Positions 1 through 13,835 of a stretch of DNA of 64,000 bases are shown in pieces. Under the pieces are notes generated by a model. The model worked only from the letters and a program-made list of their open reading frames with translations. It was not told the DNA's origin and searched no databases. Made by a program: the position numbers and the translations under genes. Within the stretch, counting starts at the first letter, position 1; the number at the start of each line of letters is the position of its first letter. Source of the DNA: Amoebophrya sp. A120 (Eukaryota; Sar; Dinophyceae; Syndiniales; Amoebophryaceae); the NCBI GenBank assembly GCA_905178155.1, contig CAJINV010000010.1:1036678-1100677 (forward strand). The letters run 5' to 3'.

Positions 1-251
1 CACGAGGCGCGACGCCGAGCTAGGGGGTCCTGCGGGCGCGGAGCTTGAGGGGCTGGCCACTCCGAGGACGGCTCCGCGGTGGGACGGGCGGGTGCATGGG
101 CCCGGTGAATATGACCGGGCTCCGTAAGTCGACCCCCGGGCAGTCCGCACGCATTTTACTTACTAGGGAATGAAGTTACAAAAATAAACCATGTTTTGTC
201 TCCTGAACAAGGAGAGAGGTGGGACAAATATGTACTTTTTTGCCTGTGTTG
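1..251. other. Unassigned GC-rich leader of the window
   Basis: No coding signal or recognised RNA. The first 130 bases are GC-rich; the stretch GGGCAGTCCGCACGC near 137-151 resembles GGCAGTCCGCGCAG near 1951-1965, so this may be the tail of another member of the small-RNA-like repeat family described below. Confidence 0.4.
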
Positions 252-1015
252 CAGCATGACAAACAGAGGTTCTCTTTAGGCGGAAGTAGGGTCGTCGGGC
301 AAGCTGCTTCTAGCATGGCTCCTGTTCCAGCGTGACAAACGCTACTTTTCAAGCGGAATTAGGCTCTCAGAGCCGGTTCCTAGCATGGCTTCTGTTCCAG
401 CGTGACAAACGCTGCTGTTGAAGCGGAATTAGGGTTGCGCAGGCAGGTCCCAGCATGGGTCCTGTTCTAGCGTGACAAACGCTGCTTTTGGAGCGGAATT
501 AGGGTTGCCCAGGCAGGTCCCAGCATGGCTCCGTCCTGTTCTAGCGTGACAAAGGCTGCTTTTTCAGCGAAATTAGGGTTGCGAAGGCAGCCCCCAGCAT
601 GGCTCCTGTTCCAGCGTGACAAACGCTGCTTTTTCAGCGAAATTAGGATTGCGCAGGCAGGTCCCAGCATGGGTCCTGTTCCAGCGTGACAAACGCTGCT
701 TTTCAAGCGGGATTAGGGTTGCGCAGGCAGGTCCCAGCATGGCGTCTGCTCCAGCGTGACAAACGCTGCTTTTTAAGCGGAATTAGGGTTGCGCAGGCAG
801 CTCCTAGCATGGCTCCTGTTCTAGCGTGACAAACGCTGCTTTTTAAGCGGGATTAGGCTTGGAAAGGCGGCTCCTAGCATGGCTCCTGTTCCAGCGTGAC
901 AGACGCCACTTTTTAGGCGGAATCAGGCTCACAGAGCCGGTTCCTAGCATGGCTCCTGTTCCAGCGTGACAAACGTGTGTTTTTAGATGGAATTAGGGTT
1001 GCCTGACTGCAGGGC
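252..1015. repeat. 70-bp satellite, first block (about 10 copies)
   Basis: Tandem repeat with a 70-bp period: the phrase TAGCATGGCT recurs at 311 and 381, and CAGCATGGGT/GGCT at 451 and 521. Each unit has TCCAGCGTGACAAACGC followed by AGGCGGAATTAGG and GCAGGCAG or AGAGCC. Units differ by substitutions and a few small insertions. Short ORFs across the block are products of the periodicity, not genes. Confidence 0.93.
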
Positions 1016-1161
1016 CGGCGTGGTAATACACACCGGAACTACAGGGCCCCTCGGTACGCGAAACGCTGACTAGCCGGCCGCGCTTTTTGCTTTTCCGATA
1101 GATTGAGTTTAGTTGGGGTTTTCCCGGCCCGCGACGCACAAGGGTAGTTCGCTGCTGTTGC

Positions 1162-1206
1162 TTTTTTCCCGAATTGCGGTGTTTAGCACAGGGTATTCTG
1201 ACGTAC
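1162..1206 (+). promoter_or_regulatory. PSE-like element, copy 1
   Basis: T-run, CCCGAATT, GTTTAGCA and ATTCTGA in the same order and spacing as the copies before U6 and tRNA-Sec. The last base of ATTCTGA is 36 nt before a GCGCGGGTAG sequence at 1237. Confidence 0.65.
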
Positions 1207-1236
1207 ATCCTCCCTCCGTGTTCCTCACGAGTAATC

Positions 1237-1465
1237 GCGCGGGTAGTGCACGCAGTTGCGCACCCCTGCCACCTTCGCATGCCCGCGGAGGACCAGAGCT
1301 CTGCTCGTCTGTAGCCTGGAACATAGTGGGCAGCCAGGTGGGGCCTCGAGTATGGTCACCACGGAGAACCAGATGTCCAGGCTGCGGAGCATTGACGCAC
1401 TGGAACTCGGGGTCCCGCGGGTACAACGCGGGAGGAGCGCCGCGCGCACTCCAATGACGGCGATG
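1237..1465 (+). ncRNA. Diverged member of the tRNA-like RNA family
   Basis: Begins GCGCGGGTAG, close to the GCGCGGTAGC start of the three intact tRNA-like genes, and lies exactly 36 nt after its PSE-like element. It has a GGGTCCCGCGGG segment near 1409 where those genes have a T-arm, but no good B box. The 3' end is a guess, taken at the conserved GGCGATGTAGTG word. It may be a decayed copy. Confidence 0.35.
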
Positions 1466-1620
1466 TAGTGCGTCGAGATAGGTTCCTAGCTCGGGCAGCC
1501 TGCGCGCTTTTCATTGTGGTAGTAGCACTCAGGCGGTCACAAGACGAACGAGAATGATCGCTACTGTGTCAACATGCAGCACGAGTAGGAGCTGCTGCTG
1601 CATCATGCGGTGCGATGTGG

Positions 1621-1659
1621 AAAAAACTCCTGTATTTAGCAATCTCATTCTGGCTACCC
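1621..1659 (+). promoter_or_regulatory. PSE-like element, copy 2
   Basis: ATTTAGCA and ATTCTGGCTACCC are conserved; the upstream CCCGAATG part has degraded to CTCCTG. A GCGTGGGTAGC start lies 37 nt after the ATTCTGG core. Confidence 0.55.
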
Positions 1660-1689
1660 GGTGCGACAAGCGTCCTCAAATCACAACAC

Positions 1690-1925
1690 GCGTGGGTAGC
1701 ACTATGCGAAGTGCGATCTCCTCCACACGCCCACGGAGGCCCGCCGGTGTGTGGTCCCTAGGGCCCCGCTGTGTGGTCTTCGGGGTTGCTTAACAGGCGG
1801 CGGGCCGGTATGGTTCACGCGCCTAAGCGAGCTCGGAGCTGCCAGGGTTGGGTTCTCGGGGTTCCGCGGATGCGACGCTTGAGCAGTGACTCTCGGGTCG
1901 CTGCGAGGACGGCGACGTAGTGTGA
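1690..1925 (+). ncRNA. Diverged small-RNA-like repeat downstream of PSE copy 2
   Basis: Starts GCGTGGGTAGC and ends near GCGGATGCGACGCT and GGCGACGTAGTGTGATG. Both of the latter words recur in the next copy (2258 and about 2282-2294). The start GCGT can pair with ACGC near 1870. No known RNA family recognised; could be a pseudogene. Confidence 0.35.
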
Positions 1926-2092
1926 TGCCTGGGCTAATTACGGTCCGGGAGGCAGTCCGCGCAGTTATTTTTCTGCTGAGATAAGGATAACTGCTACTTG
2001 ATCTTGAACTCCAATTTCCAGGTGCTGTTGAGGCGCTGACGTCAGAAACGAGAACAACTCAGACCATGCTCCCATTATTTCTTTGATTTTTC

Positions 2093-2130
2093 TCCGAAGC
2101 GGGGTTTTTAGCAAAGCAATTCTGGCTACC
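2093..2130 (+). promoter_or_regulatory. PSE-like element, copy 3
   Basis: TTTTTAGCA followed by ATTCTGGCTACC, with a partial CCGAAG upstream. An ACGCGGGTAG start follows 39 nt after the ATTCTGG core. Confidence 0.5.
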
Positions 2131-2163
2131 GTAGTGCAGCATTGCTTCGCGATGGGAAAACAC

Positions 2164-2300
2164 GCGGGTAGGAGGGCTCTCTGTAGAGGCGCCAATCTGT
2201 TCCACGCGCCCACTGGTACGCAGAGTGCGAGAGATCGGGTTCCGCTATCGGGGTTCTGCGGATGCGACGCTGTGACGACAGCGACGTAGTGTGATGATCA
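2164..2300 (+). ncRNA. Diverged small-RNA-like repeat downstream of PSE copy 3
   Basis: Starts GCGGGTAGGAG and contains CGGGGTTCTGCGGATGCGACG and GCGACGTAGTGTGATG-type words shared with the copy at 1690. Too diverged for a structure call. Confidence 0.3.
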
Positions 2301-2334
2301 GCGGTGGTCAAACGCTGAAGGCAGGCCGCGTGCA

Positions 2335-3535
2335 GTATTTTGCCGCGTGAACAAGCATGTTGGGGCTTCTGTTCCAGCGTGACAGAAGATCTTGGTTTTC
2401 ATGCGGCATAATTGCGCTTGGACCACAGGCGGCTGCCAGCATGGCGCCTGTCCTAGGATGACAGACACGGATTTTTGGGCGAATTCCGGCTCAGATAGCC
2501 GGTTCACAGCATGGGTCCTCTTCCAGCGTGTTGACAAACACCACTTTTCATCAGGCGTAAATGGGCTCTGAACTAGCGCTCTCCGGCATGGCTCCTGTTC
2601 CAGGGTGACAGACGTCGCTTTTTAGGCGGAATTAGGCCCACAGAGCCAGTTCCTAGCATGGCTCCTGTTCCAGCGTGACAAACGCTACTTTTCAAGCGGA
2701 ATTAGGCTCACAGAGCCAGTTCCTAGCATGGCTCCTGTTCCAGCGTGACAAACGCCACTTTTTAGGCGGAATTAGGCTCACAGAGCAGGTTCCTAGCATG
2801 GCTCCTGTTCCAGCGTGACAAACGCCACTTTTGAGGCGGAATTAGGCTCAGAGAGCCGGTTCCTAGCATGGCTCGTGTTCTAGCGTGACAAACGCTTCTT
2901 TTTACGCGGAATTGGGCTTGCGCAGGCAGCTCCCAGCATGGCTCCTGCTCCAGCGCGACAAACGCTGCTTCTCAAGCGGAATTCGGCTTGAGCAGGCAGT
3001 TCCTAGCATAGCTCCTGTTCCAGCGTGACAAACGCCACTTTTCAGGCGGAATTAGGCTCACAGAGCCAGTTCCTAGCATGGCTCCTGTTCCAGGGTGACA
3101 GACGTCACTTTTTAGGCGGAATTAGGCTCACAGAGCTAGTTCCTAGCATGGCTCGTGTTCTAGCGTGACAAACGCTTCTTTTTACGCGGAATTGGGCTTG
3201 CGTAGGCAGCTCCCAGCATGGCTCCTGCTCCAGCGTGACAAACGCTGCTTCTCAAGCGGAATTCGGGTTGAGCAGGCAGTTCCCAGCATGGCTCCTGTTC
3301 CAGCGTGACAAACGCCACTTTTTAGGCGGAATTAGGCTCACAGAGCCAGTTCCTAGCATAGCGCCTGTTCCAGCGTGACAAACGCTGCCTTTCAAGCGGG
3401 ATTAGGGTTGCGCAGGCAGGCAGCGTCTTGCCCGGCTCCTGTTCGAATTTGAGCGGAATTGGGCTTGCGCAGGCAGCTCCCAGCATGGCTCCTGCTCCAG
3501 CATGACAGATGGAGCTTTTTCAATGAGGATAGGTC
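2335..3535. repeat. 70-bp satellite, second block (about 17 copies)
   Basis: Same satellite as 252-1015. TCCTAGCATG recurs at 2651, 2721 and 2791 with an exact 70-bp period. Sub-variants alternate (AGAGCCAGTTCC versus GCAGGCAGCTCC), so higher-order structure is possible. The two blocks are separated by the diverged small-RNA-like repeats. Confidence 0.93.
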
Positions 3536-3715
3536 AGCAGAATGACGGGGGGCCTCTGGTGTAGCGTTACTTCAGCATGAAAAACACGGGTGTTTTGATG
3601 ATGAGCGCCCCGTGTACCATTTTTGCTGCAACAAAGAAAGAGATTCCTTGGCGCACTGTGTTATCCCTCTGCAGCTCAGGTTCAGGAACTGATTTTTCCG
3701 GTTTTTCCACCTGTT

Positions 3716-3759
3716 TTTCGCCCGAATCCTGGTGTTTAACACAGGAATTCTGGCCTATG
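3716..3759 (+). promoter_or_regulatory. PSE-like element, copy 4
   Basis: CCCGAATCC, GTTTAACA and ATTCTGG. A GCGTGGATAGC start follows 37 nt after the ATTCTGG core, at 3790. Confidence 0.5.
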
Positions 3760-3789
3760 TGGCATTCTCTCTCATCTGCCACAGCAGTA

Positions 3790-3980
3790 GCGTGGATAGC
3801 ACAGCGCACAGCTGTACATTTCTGCTCCCCTGCTGCACACCGGCTCGTGATACCGCAGGCTTCGTGCCTGTCCAAAGCGGCTCCGCCCGCATAGGCGGTC
3901 CTGAGGGTGCGCGCCCGAGCAGCGAAATAACAGTAGCTGTGGCGACGGTGCGTAGTGTGGCGGGGTGTAGTCCACGCGGA
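3790..3980 (+). ncRNA. Diverged small-RNA-like repeat downstream of PSE copy 4
   Basis: Begins GCGTGGATAGC and ends near GGCGACGGTGCGTAGTGTGG, a variant of the GGCGACGTAGTGTGATG word of the neighbouring copies. No recognised structure. Confidence 0.3.
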
Positions 3981-4123
3981 TTTTAATGTTTCGGAAAGCT
4001 TTTGGTCATCTCGAAAATCAAGGAACCAAAAATGACCTGGGTAGTTTTTCGTCATTTTATCAATTTTTGCGGAATATGCGAGTACTTTTGCTGTCCGGGG
4101 AGAAAAAATGCGAAAAAATGCAG

Positions 4124-4169
4124 TTTTTTCCCCGAATGCAGTGTTTAGCATACCGTATTCTGGCTACCC
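4124..4169 (+). promoter_or_regulatory. PSE-like element, copy 5
   Basis: Well conserved: T-run, CCCCGAATGCAGTG, TTTAGCA and ATTCTGGCTACCC. The sequence after it (about 4200, GCACACGGATAGC) is a weak match to the family start and is preceded by a T6 run at 4185-4190, so this unit may be dead. Confidence 0.6.
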
Positions 4170-4722
4170 AGGGAAGCGCTTGCTCTTTTTTGATATTTAG
4201 CACACGGATAGCGCGACACGCGCGAAACTGCACCCTGCACGCACCATGTCCGCTGTGCCGCGGCCGGTGAGTGTACTGTACGCAATTGGGATTCCAATCA
4301 GCGATCGAATCTCTACCGCTGCTGGCCGGCGGCGGGTCCCGCGGGTATGCTCTGAGAGGGGCTTATCACCCTGTTGACCAAAGCGTAGCGTGTCGAGCGG
4401 TATAGCTCTGGCAGTCCGGGTGCATTTTTGTTGTTCGGGGTGGGTCGATAATTTCAATTCCACAGCCTTGTAGAGGATCGATCGGGGAGGGGGAGGTTTT
4501 ACAAGCAGTTCTTGCATTGAATAGGAGCGGCTCGAGGGAAAATATGGCCATTTCTGGGCGGTTGTCTCGCTTTTTCGAGAAAATAGCCGTTTTTGGGTTC
4601 GTATTGGATGAAAACCATACGATTCCCCAGATTTATTCGTGTTTTTTAGTACTTTTTTCCTCCAACGGGAAAACTACTAGCATTTTCCCGTGGTTTCGCA
4701 TAAAAATGTCAAAAAATACAAC

Positions 4723-4769
4723 TTTTTTGCCCGAATGGGGTATTTAGCATACCCTATTCTGGCTACCCT
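4723..4769 (+). promoter_or_regulatory. PSE-like element, copy 6
   Basis: T6 GCCCGAATGGGGTA, TTTAGCA and ATTCTGGCTACCC. It heads an unidentified candidate RNA (4790-4947) and lies 300 bp upstream of tRNA-Lys. Confidence 0.7.
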
Positions 4770-4789
4770 CCTCTCACGTTCCGTCTCTA

Positions 4790-4947
4790 GGCAAGAGTCG
4801 GTCCTCTCCAAGAGTACAGTCGGCAAGGGGGACGCTGCGTAAGCGGCAGCTTCCTGGCTGATAATGATCTCCGCATCGCCTCAGGCTGGCAACAGAGCAG
4901 GGAGAAGGAGGCGCTGCGCTCAGTGGAAGGACAGCCGGCTCGTTTTT
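4790..4947 (+). ncRNA. Candidate Pol III RNA of unknown identity
   Basis: Sequence between PSE copy 6 and a T5 run at 4943-4947. It is GC-rich and can form local hairpins such as GCTGCGTAAGCGGCAGC near 4833. It does not start with the GCGCGG of the tRNA-like family, and I could not match it to U3, SRP, RNase P or MRP RNA. Supported only by the promoter-like element and the T-run. Confidence 0.35.
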
Positions 4948-5072
4948 GTGGCCGGCGCGTTGCATATTTACTGAGATTTGAACATTCCACGGACCATGTT
5001 CCCATTGGACGTTTTTTTCTGGTGCTAGGGCAGCCGAATAAAGGGGACCGACTCGCTCCCCTGTTTCCACAA

Positions 5073-5145
5073 GCCCGGTTAGCTCAGTCGGTAGAGCGCC
5101 AGGCTCTTAACCTGGTGGTCGTGGGTTCGAGCCCCACATCGGGCG
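5073..5145 (+). tRNA. tRNA-Lys (CTT)
   Basis: A complete 73-nt cloverleaf: acceptor GCCCGGT/ATCGGGC with a G discriminator, D arm GCTC/GAGC, anticodon arm CCAGG/CCTGG around CTCTTAA (anticodon CTT), variable loop TGGTC, and T arm GTGGG/CCCAC around TTCGAGC. No intron. A T6 run follows. The internal A and B boxes are intact, so the PSE-like element 300 bp upstream is probably not needed for it. Confidence 0.97.
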
Positions 5146-5146
5146 C

Positions 5147-5152
5147 TTTTTT
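5147..5152 (+). terminator. Pol III terminator of tRNA-Lys
   Basis: T6 run directly after the tRNA 3' end. Confidence 0.8.
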
Positions 5153-5477
5153 GGTGCGTTTTGCAGTTTTGGAGCGCTGACAGCAGCGCTTTCGCCTCTT
5201 TCAGGAATGGTGCGTATCGGGGTATACCTAACATCTTCTTGTGAAAAACGTTCAACATCGGTGTTTGCTACGACGGGAGGCGTCCTACCAGGGGCAAAGG
5301 CCTACGATATCCAGTTTTCCCGACTAAAACCGCCTGGACATGCGTATTTTCAGGTGCTGCTGCAGTGAACAAACAACAAAATACCAAGAAAACTCACGAA
5401 AAATTCCAGTTTTTAGCGAGTAGTGAGATTACAGGCGCGATTTCCCTTAATACCTGCAAAAATAGCGAAAAATATTA

Positions 5478-5524
5478 TTTTTTGCCCGAATGGTGGTATT
5501 TAGCAACCCCTATTCTGGCTACCC
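5478..5524 (+). promoter_or_regulatory. PSE-like element of U6
   Basis: T-run, GCCCGAATGGTGGTA, TTTAGCA and ATTCTGGCTACCC immediately upstream of U6 snRNA. In other eukaryotes U6 uses an upstream (type 3) promoter. This copy and the tRNA-Sec copy anchor the interpretation of the repeated element. Confidence 0.8.
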
Positions 5525-5545
5525 TGTTTTCCATTTTTTGTAGTG

Positions 5546-5572
5546 GTTGGATCTCCTTCGGGAGTCATCCGT

Positions 5573-5604
<32 letters not shown>

Positions 5605-5650
5605 GGCCCCTGCGCAAGGATGACACGCACAAATCGAGAAGTGTAAACAA
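5546..5650 (+). ncRNA. U6 spliceosomal snRNA
   Basis: The central U6 core is unmistakable: TTAAAATTGGAACGATACAG, then AGAAGATTAGCATGGCCCC and TGCGCAAGGATGACACGCA. It includes the ACAGAGA box (pairs with the 5' splice site) and the AGC catalytic triad. A 5' hairpin GGATCTCC-TTCG-GGAGTCATCC precedes it and a T7 run ends it. The exact 5' end is uncertain by a few bases. The spliceosome here must serve both GT-AG introns and the unusual introner introns. Confidence 0.96.
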
Positions 5651-5657
5651 TTTTTTT
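5651..5657 (+). terminator. Pol III terminator of U6
   Basis: T7 run at the U6 3' end. Confidence 0.8.
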
Positions 5658-6029
5658 CATTCTGCACGGTATGATCGTTTCCATTTCTTTTTTGAGACGC
5701 GAATACGGATGGTATGCTTGATTTGCGATTCGAAGCGATATTTTGAATCCGCACGGTATGATGTACTTTTTCTACAAACTCATGGAATCTGCATGGTTTG
5801 ATGAAATCGATGATTAGAAGTTATTTCCCAATCAGGATGGTATGGGGGATTTTTGTTGTTTGTGAACCTGGCCGTTGAAAACCAAACCGCATGCTGCCGT
5901 GAACATGCATCAGTCGTGGTTGTTGCAGTACCCTCGAGTTTGGGTGAAAACGAAAATTAATTATTTTCGTCGCGACGAAAAACAGGGAGAATTCTCTGGA
6001 ATATCGCAAAAAACTGCAACCGCGTGCAG

Positions 6030-6074
6030 TTTTTTTCCCGAGTGCAGTATTTAGCAGCGGTATTCTGGTGACCC
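6030..6074 (+). promoter_or_regulatory. PSE-like element of tRNA-Sec
   Basis: T7 CCCGAGTGCAGTA, TTTAGCA and ATTCTGGTGACCC, ending 40 nt before tRNA-Sec. In animals tRNA-Sec shares the U6-type external promoter; the same element precedes both genes here. Confidence 0.78.
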
Positions 6075-6114
6075 AGGTCCAGTGTTTTCCCTCAGCAATG
6101 TGCACACCCTTGCG

Positions 6115-6201
6115 GCAGTGGTGAGCCGGGCTGGTGCTCGGACGCGGCTTCAACCCGCGGGGGGCGGTGACGCCCAGGGGTTCGATTCCTCCTCCGCTGC
6201 G
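6115..6201 (+). tRNA. tRNA-Sec (TCA), selenocysteine
   Basis: An 87-nt gene with the diagnostic selenocysteine tRNA architecture. The acceptor stem is long, GCAGTGGTG/CTCCGCTGC (about 9 bp, one mismatch). The D stem has 6 bp, CCGGGC/GCTCGG, with a TGGT loop. The anticodon arm is CGCGG/CCGCG with loop CTTCAAC (anticodon TCA). The long variable arm is GGGCG/CGCCC and the T stem has 4 bp, GGGG/CCTC, around TTCGATT. The discriminator is G and a T8 run follows. It implies selenoprotein synthesis in this organism. Confidence 0.93.
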
Positions 6202-6209
6202 TTTTTTTT
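6202..6209 (+). terminator. Pol III terminator of tRNA-Sec
   Basis: T8 run immediately downstream. Confidence 0.8.
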
Positions 6210-6467
6210 CATTCCTCTTCGTGTCTTTGCTTCCCTCCTCCTTGTCTTGTCCTCAAGGTTTCCCGCCTGGCAGTCTGCTTTCTCTTGTGATTCGCGTGGG
6301 TGCCTGTTTTGTCCGACCATGCATCCACACTGAGAAGGCCAAGCGTTTGCCCCACGGGTGCAGGGTGTGCGTTCTTCACTGCTGAAATTTTTCGGGGGAG
6401 CACAGTCGCGCCCAAATTGGAAAAAAAAGAACATGGGAAATGAATTCAACACCAAAACCAACCTCAG

Positions 6468-10814
<4,347 letters not shown>

Positions 10815-13800
10815 GTAAGAGCGCCGTCGGGAGATTCAAACACTACGACAGGAAAGTGAAGCGGGAACGACCCGAGGGGCATGATCAGGATGGTTGTAAG
10901 TAGACACAGATGCTTAGAGATTTTGAGGAAACTCTAGTTCACAAACGGAAACGGATACTGAATACTTGATTATCAATTTGAGTTTGAAGAAAGTTCTTAT
11001 CTGGGAAAGAGAAACTCAGCTCCGAAAGAGTGGCAAACACTGGAACCGCAACTGAACGGCGCTGCTTGTACAGATTGAAGTTTTTGCGCGAATATTTGGC
11101 GGAAAAGAGGAAAGGACACGCAGCGATTGAAAATTATTTTTTGGTAAAATGTTGAAAGACAAAGGTAATCCCTGTTCCTCAGTACTTTCTGCTTAGAGGG
11201 GACGAGTGATTTGAGAGTGATACATACAGGAAAACTCTCAAAAATAGAGCTGGAGCTGCATCCTGACGAGCGGAGGCGAGCTTTTGCGTTCTCGAAACTT
11301 TGATCCATGTTGAAAAGCCTAGCACTTGGACCTGCTGCCTGGCTTTTGCGGAGTGAGACTCTTCGTGTATAAGCCCCGCGATGAAAGGGCGGCGCCGTCG
11401 GTTCTGCTAGCGCTTCAGGATGTCGCGGGCGGCGGCATCGTGTTCGCCTGTTGCTACGGTGCGGCTGGAGATGGGGGCATGCGCGTCCAAAACCATTGGC
11501 GGCGGCGTCTTCGCACGACACGGACCGAGCCGCGAGCGCGGCGGCCGGGCTGACGCCCCTTGTTGGCGGCATTGTCGGCGTCGATTTGGAGCGGGGTCGG
11601 CTCGCAAATCATTGAGCGCCCGCATTGCGCTAGCAGGGCCGGCCGGCCGGGCGTTTTTTTTACGCGGCGCCATGAGCGGACTGATCAACTCGCATCCTGC
11701 CTGGCTCTTAGAAGGACTACGCTCAGCGACCCAGTCGGGCCGCGCGTGCCCGCCGGGCAGCGCCTTGCTTCGCTTTGCAACCCTTGCCTGCGCGGTGGGC
11801 CCGCGCTTCCTTGTGAATTTGGCGCGGATTGGAGCCCTTTCGGGGTTCTTTTCGTTCTGAACCCGCCCGCGGTCCCGCCACTCCCGCCGGACCGTCCGTG
11901 CGCCCGCTTTCATCACATTGGCCCTTCCAGTCGGCCCAGGGGGCCCAGGGCATGCCTGTTGTTGTTGGCCGCCCGTGGGCTTAGCAAGCTGTTGCGTCCA
12001 TGTACACCGAATGTGTGCGCGGGTGTGGTGTCTTCGCAGCACGATGAACCTTGGCTCGTGACCGGCGTGGGACAATGGGCGGTAATTAGGGGGCGCATCA
12101 GGCCCGTGTCGAATATTCCTTCTGCATCGCACGCAGAGGCGCAATTATGAACGCGAAAAGCGACCAGGGTGTGTCTTCGTGTGGTGTTTCTTCAAGTAGA
12201 GATAAAGTCGCACCTGACTTGTCCGTCGGGTCATGAGCGTGAGAGCTTGTCGAGTTTCTGATAAGTGGAGATGTGACGCTAATTACGATCTGAGTTTGAG
12301 AGTGAGCGCATAACACACCGTTGTGAGGTCGAGTGAATTTTCATGCACAAAGCTGATGAGGATGCGCTGGTCTTGATGCAGGCGGAAGTCCGGTTATTCT
12401 GTGTGACGAGTTGGCTTTTATGTTTATCATTTTGGCAGAGTAGCAGTAGCTGGCAGTAGCACTATCAACAGCAAGGAGGATGGTCGAGAAGATGTAGCAC
12501 ATGGCAATGCTCCGCGGACGACGAGCATCCGCAGCAGCATGCAGGAGACGGCGGCCCCGCTTTGGGGCGAGGCCGCCCGGCTTCGTGCGGCCATCCGCTG
12601 CCAGGCACGCGCTTTGGCGGTGGGGATGATGACGCGGCGCAGGGCAAGGCCGGCGGGCTGCGTGCTTCGCTTGCTTCCAGCGCCCGCCGGGCCTTGCCTT
12701 GCGCCGGCTTTTTGCCTGCTCGGCTTGTTGTTATTCTTGGGCGACGTGGTCAAATTCTACATTGTGAATGACACGCGCCACGAGACGAGCCGGGCCCCCC
12801 CCCTTTGATCAGCCGGCCCGCGTGGTTTGCGCATGTTCTTCCCTGGCCGGCTGCGTTTGTCGGCCCGCCGGCGGGCTGGGCCAGCCGGCCCCCCCGCCGG
12901 GCTGTGGTTTGGCGGCCCCGCCCCCTTTTTCCCCCGTTGCCCCATCAGCCGGCCCGTGAGTGTGCCCGGCGGGCGCCAGAGCGCCCCTTAAGAAATTAAT
13001 AGGCAGGCAGCATTCTACCTGCCGGCCGGAGTCCTAGCCGACGGACCGCGCCGGCCAGCCGGAACGCAGCGGGGCCGGCCGTGTTTCCGCGTTCATTCTA
13101 TTGGGCTTTGTCTTGTGCCGTCATGGCGGAAAAGCGCAGTACCGCTCGCGGCACGTTAATTGCCCGGAATAAGGCGCTGCTGTTATTGTTGCGTGTGTAG
13201 CAAGAAAAGTATTGCCGGGCCCATCTCGATGCACGCAGTGTGGTGCAGATCAGGGCGCGAGATCAAAATCTTGTCTTGAAAAATGTTGCCCCAGTGTTGG
13301 CGTGTTCAGTGAGATTTGATTTGAGTGTGAGCGAGAGATCACATAATTAGCGTACGTGTTTATCTGATCTCATTTTGTGTCTTGGTCGATGCCCTTGCAC
13401 AGTGGACCTCGTGCCCATTATCCTTTTCCGATGTATTTCGTCGTCGATGTTGTCGGGCACCATATTTGTATTTCCGATTCCGTTTCCCTTTCCGACAGAG
13501 AAAAAATCCCGAGAGGAGCAAGCAATCGGCAAGCGTCAGGCAACAACCAACCTTACAGGACCCCAAATAAACGTTTTTCTTTCGTACATACATATAGAAA
13601 TGCGACTTTCAAATATCAAATTGCGTGACGCTCAACTATGGTGCTATGTATGAGTGACCAAAGAAGGTTGCAAAAACCATGCGCCAGTGGCAGTCAGTCG
13701 TGATAGATTATGTCTGGTTATGACATCAGCCGCTGCTGAGCAGGCGTCTCAGCATCCCAGGAACACCCGGACGAGGAGAAGGTCGGAACAACAATTGCCT

Positions 13801-13835
13801 TTCGTCCACGAGACCTCAGGTCAAGCCCTTCCACT
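10815..13835. other. Intergenic region with two GC-rich islands
   Basis: No gene supported. About 11390-12150 and 12540-13140 are very GC-rich with many CCGGCCGG/GCCCGCCGG runs, which keep several long frames open by composition. The ends are AT-richer. An ATG at 13720 opens a short frame (starting MTSAAAEQAS) just before ATG9; it could be an upstream exon or 5' UTR. Confidence 0.6.

Noticed and set aside
467-706. Open frames across the 70-bp satellite
   Set aside because: They repeat with the satellite period and reflect its length and composition, not a protein.
4790-4947. U3 snoRNA
   Set aside because: A GATAATGATCT segment and a final CTCAGTGG resemble box C and box D regions, but the 5' U3 boxes and the proper D box are absent.
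11407-12150. Long overlapping frames on both strands in a GC-rich island
   Set aside because: Arg/Ala/Gly/Pro-rich, contradictory on opposite strands and without any recognisable motif; typical of GC-rich non-coding DNA. The same applies at 28241-29831, 57179-58118 and 61121-62016.
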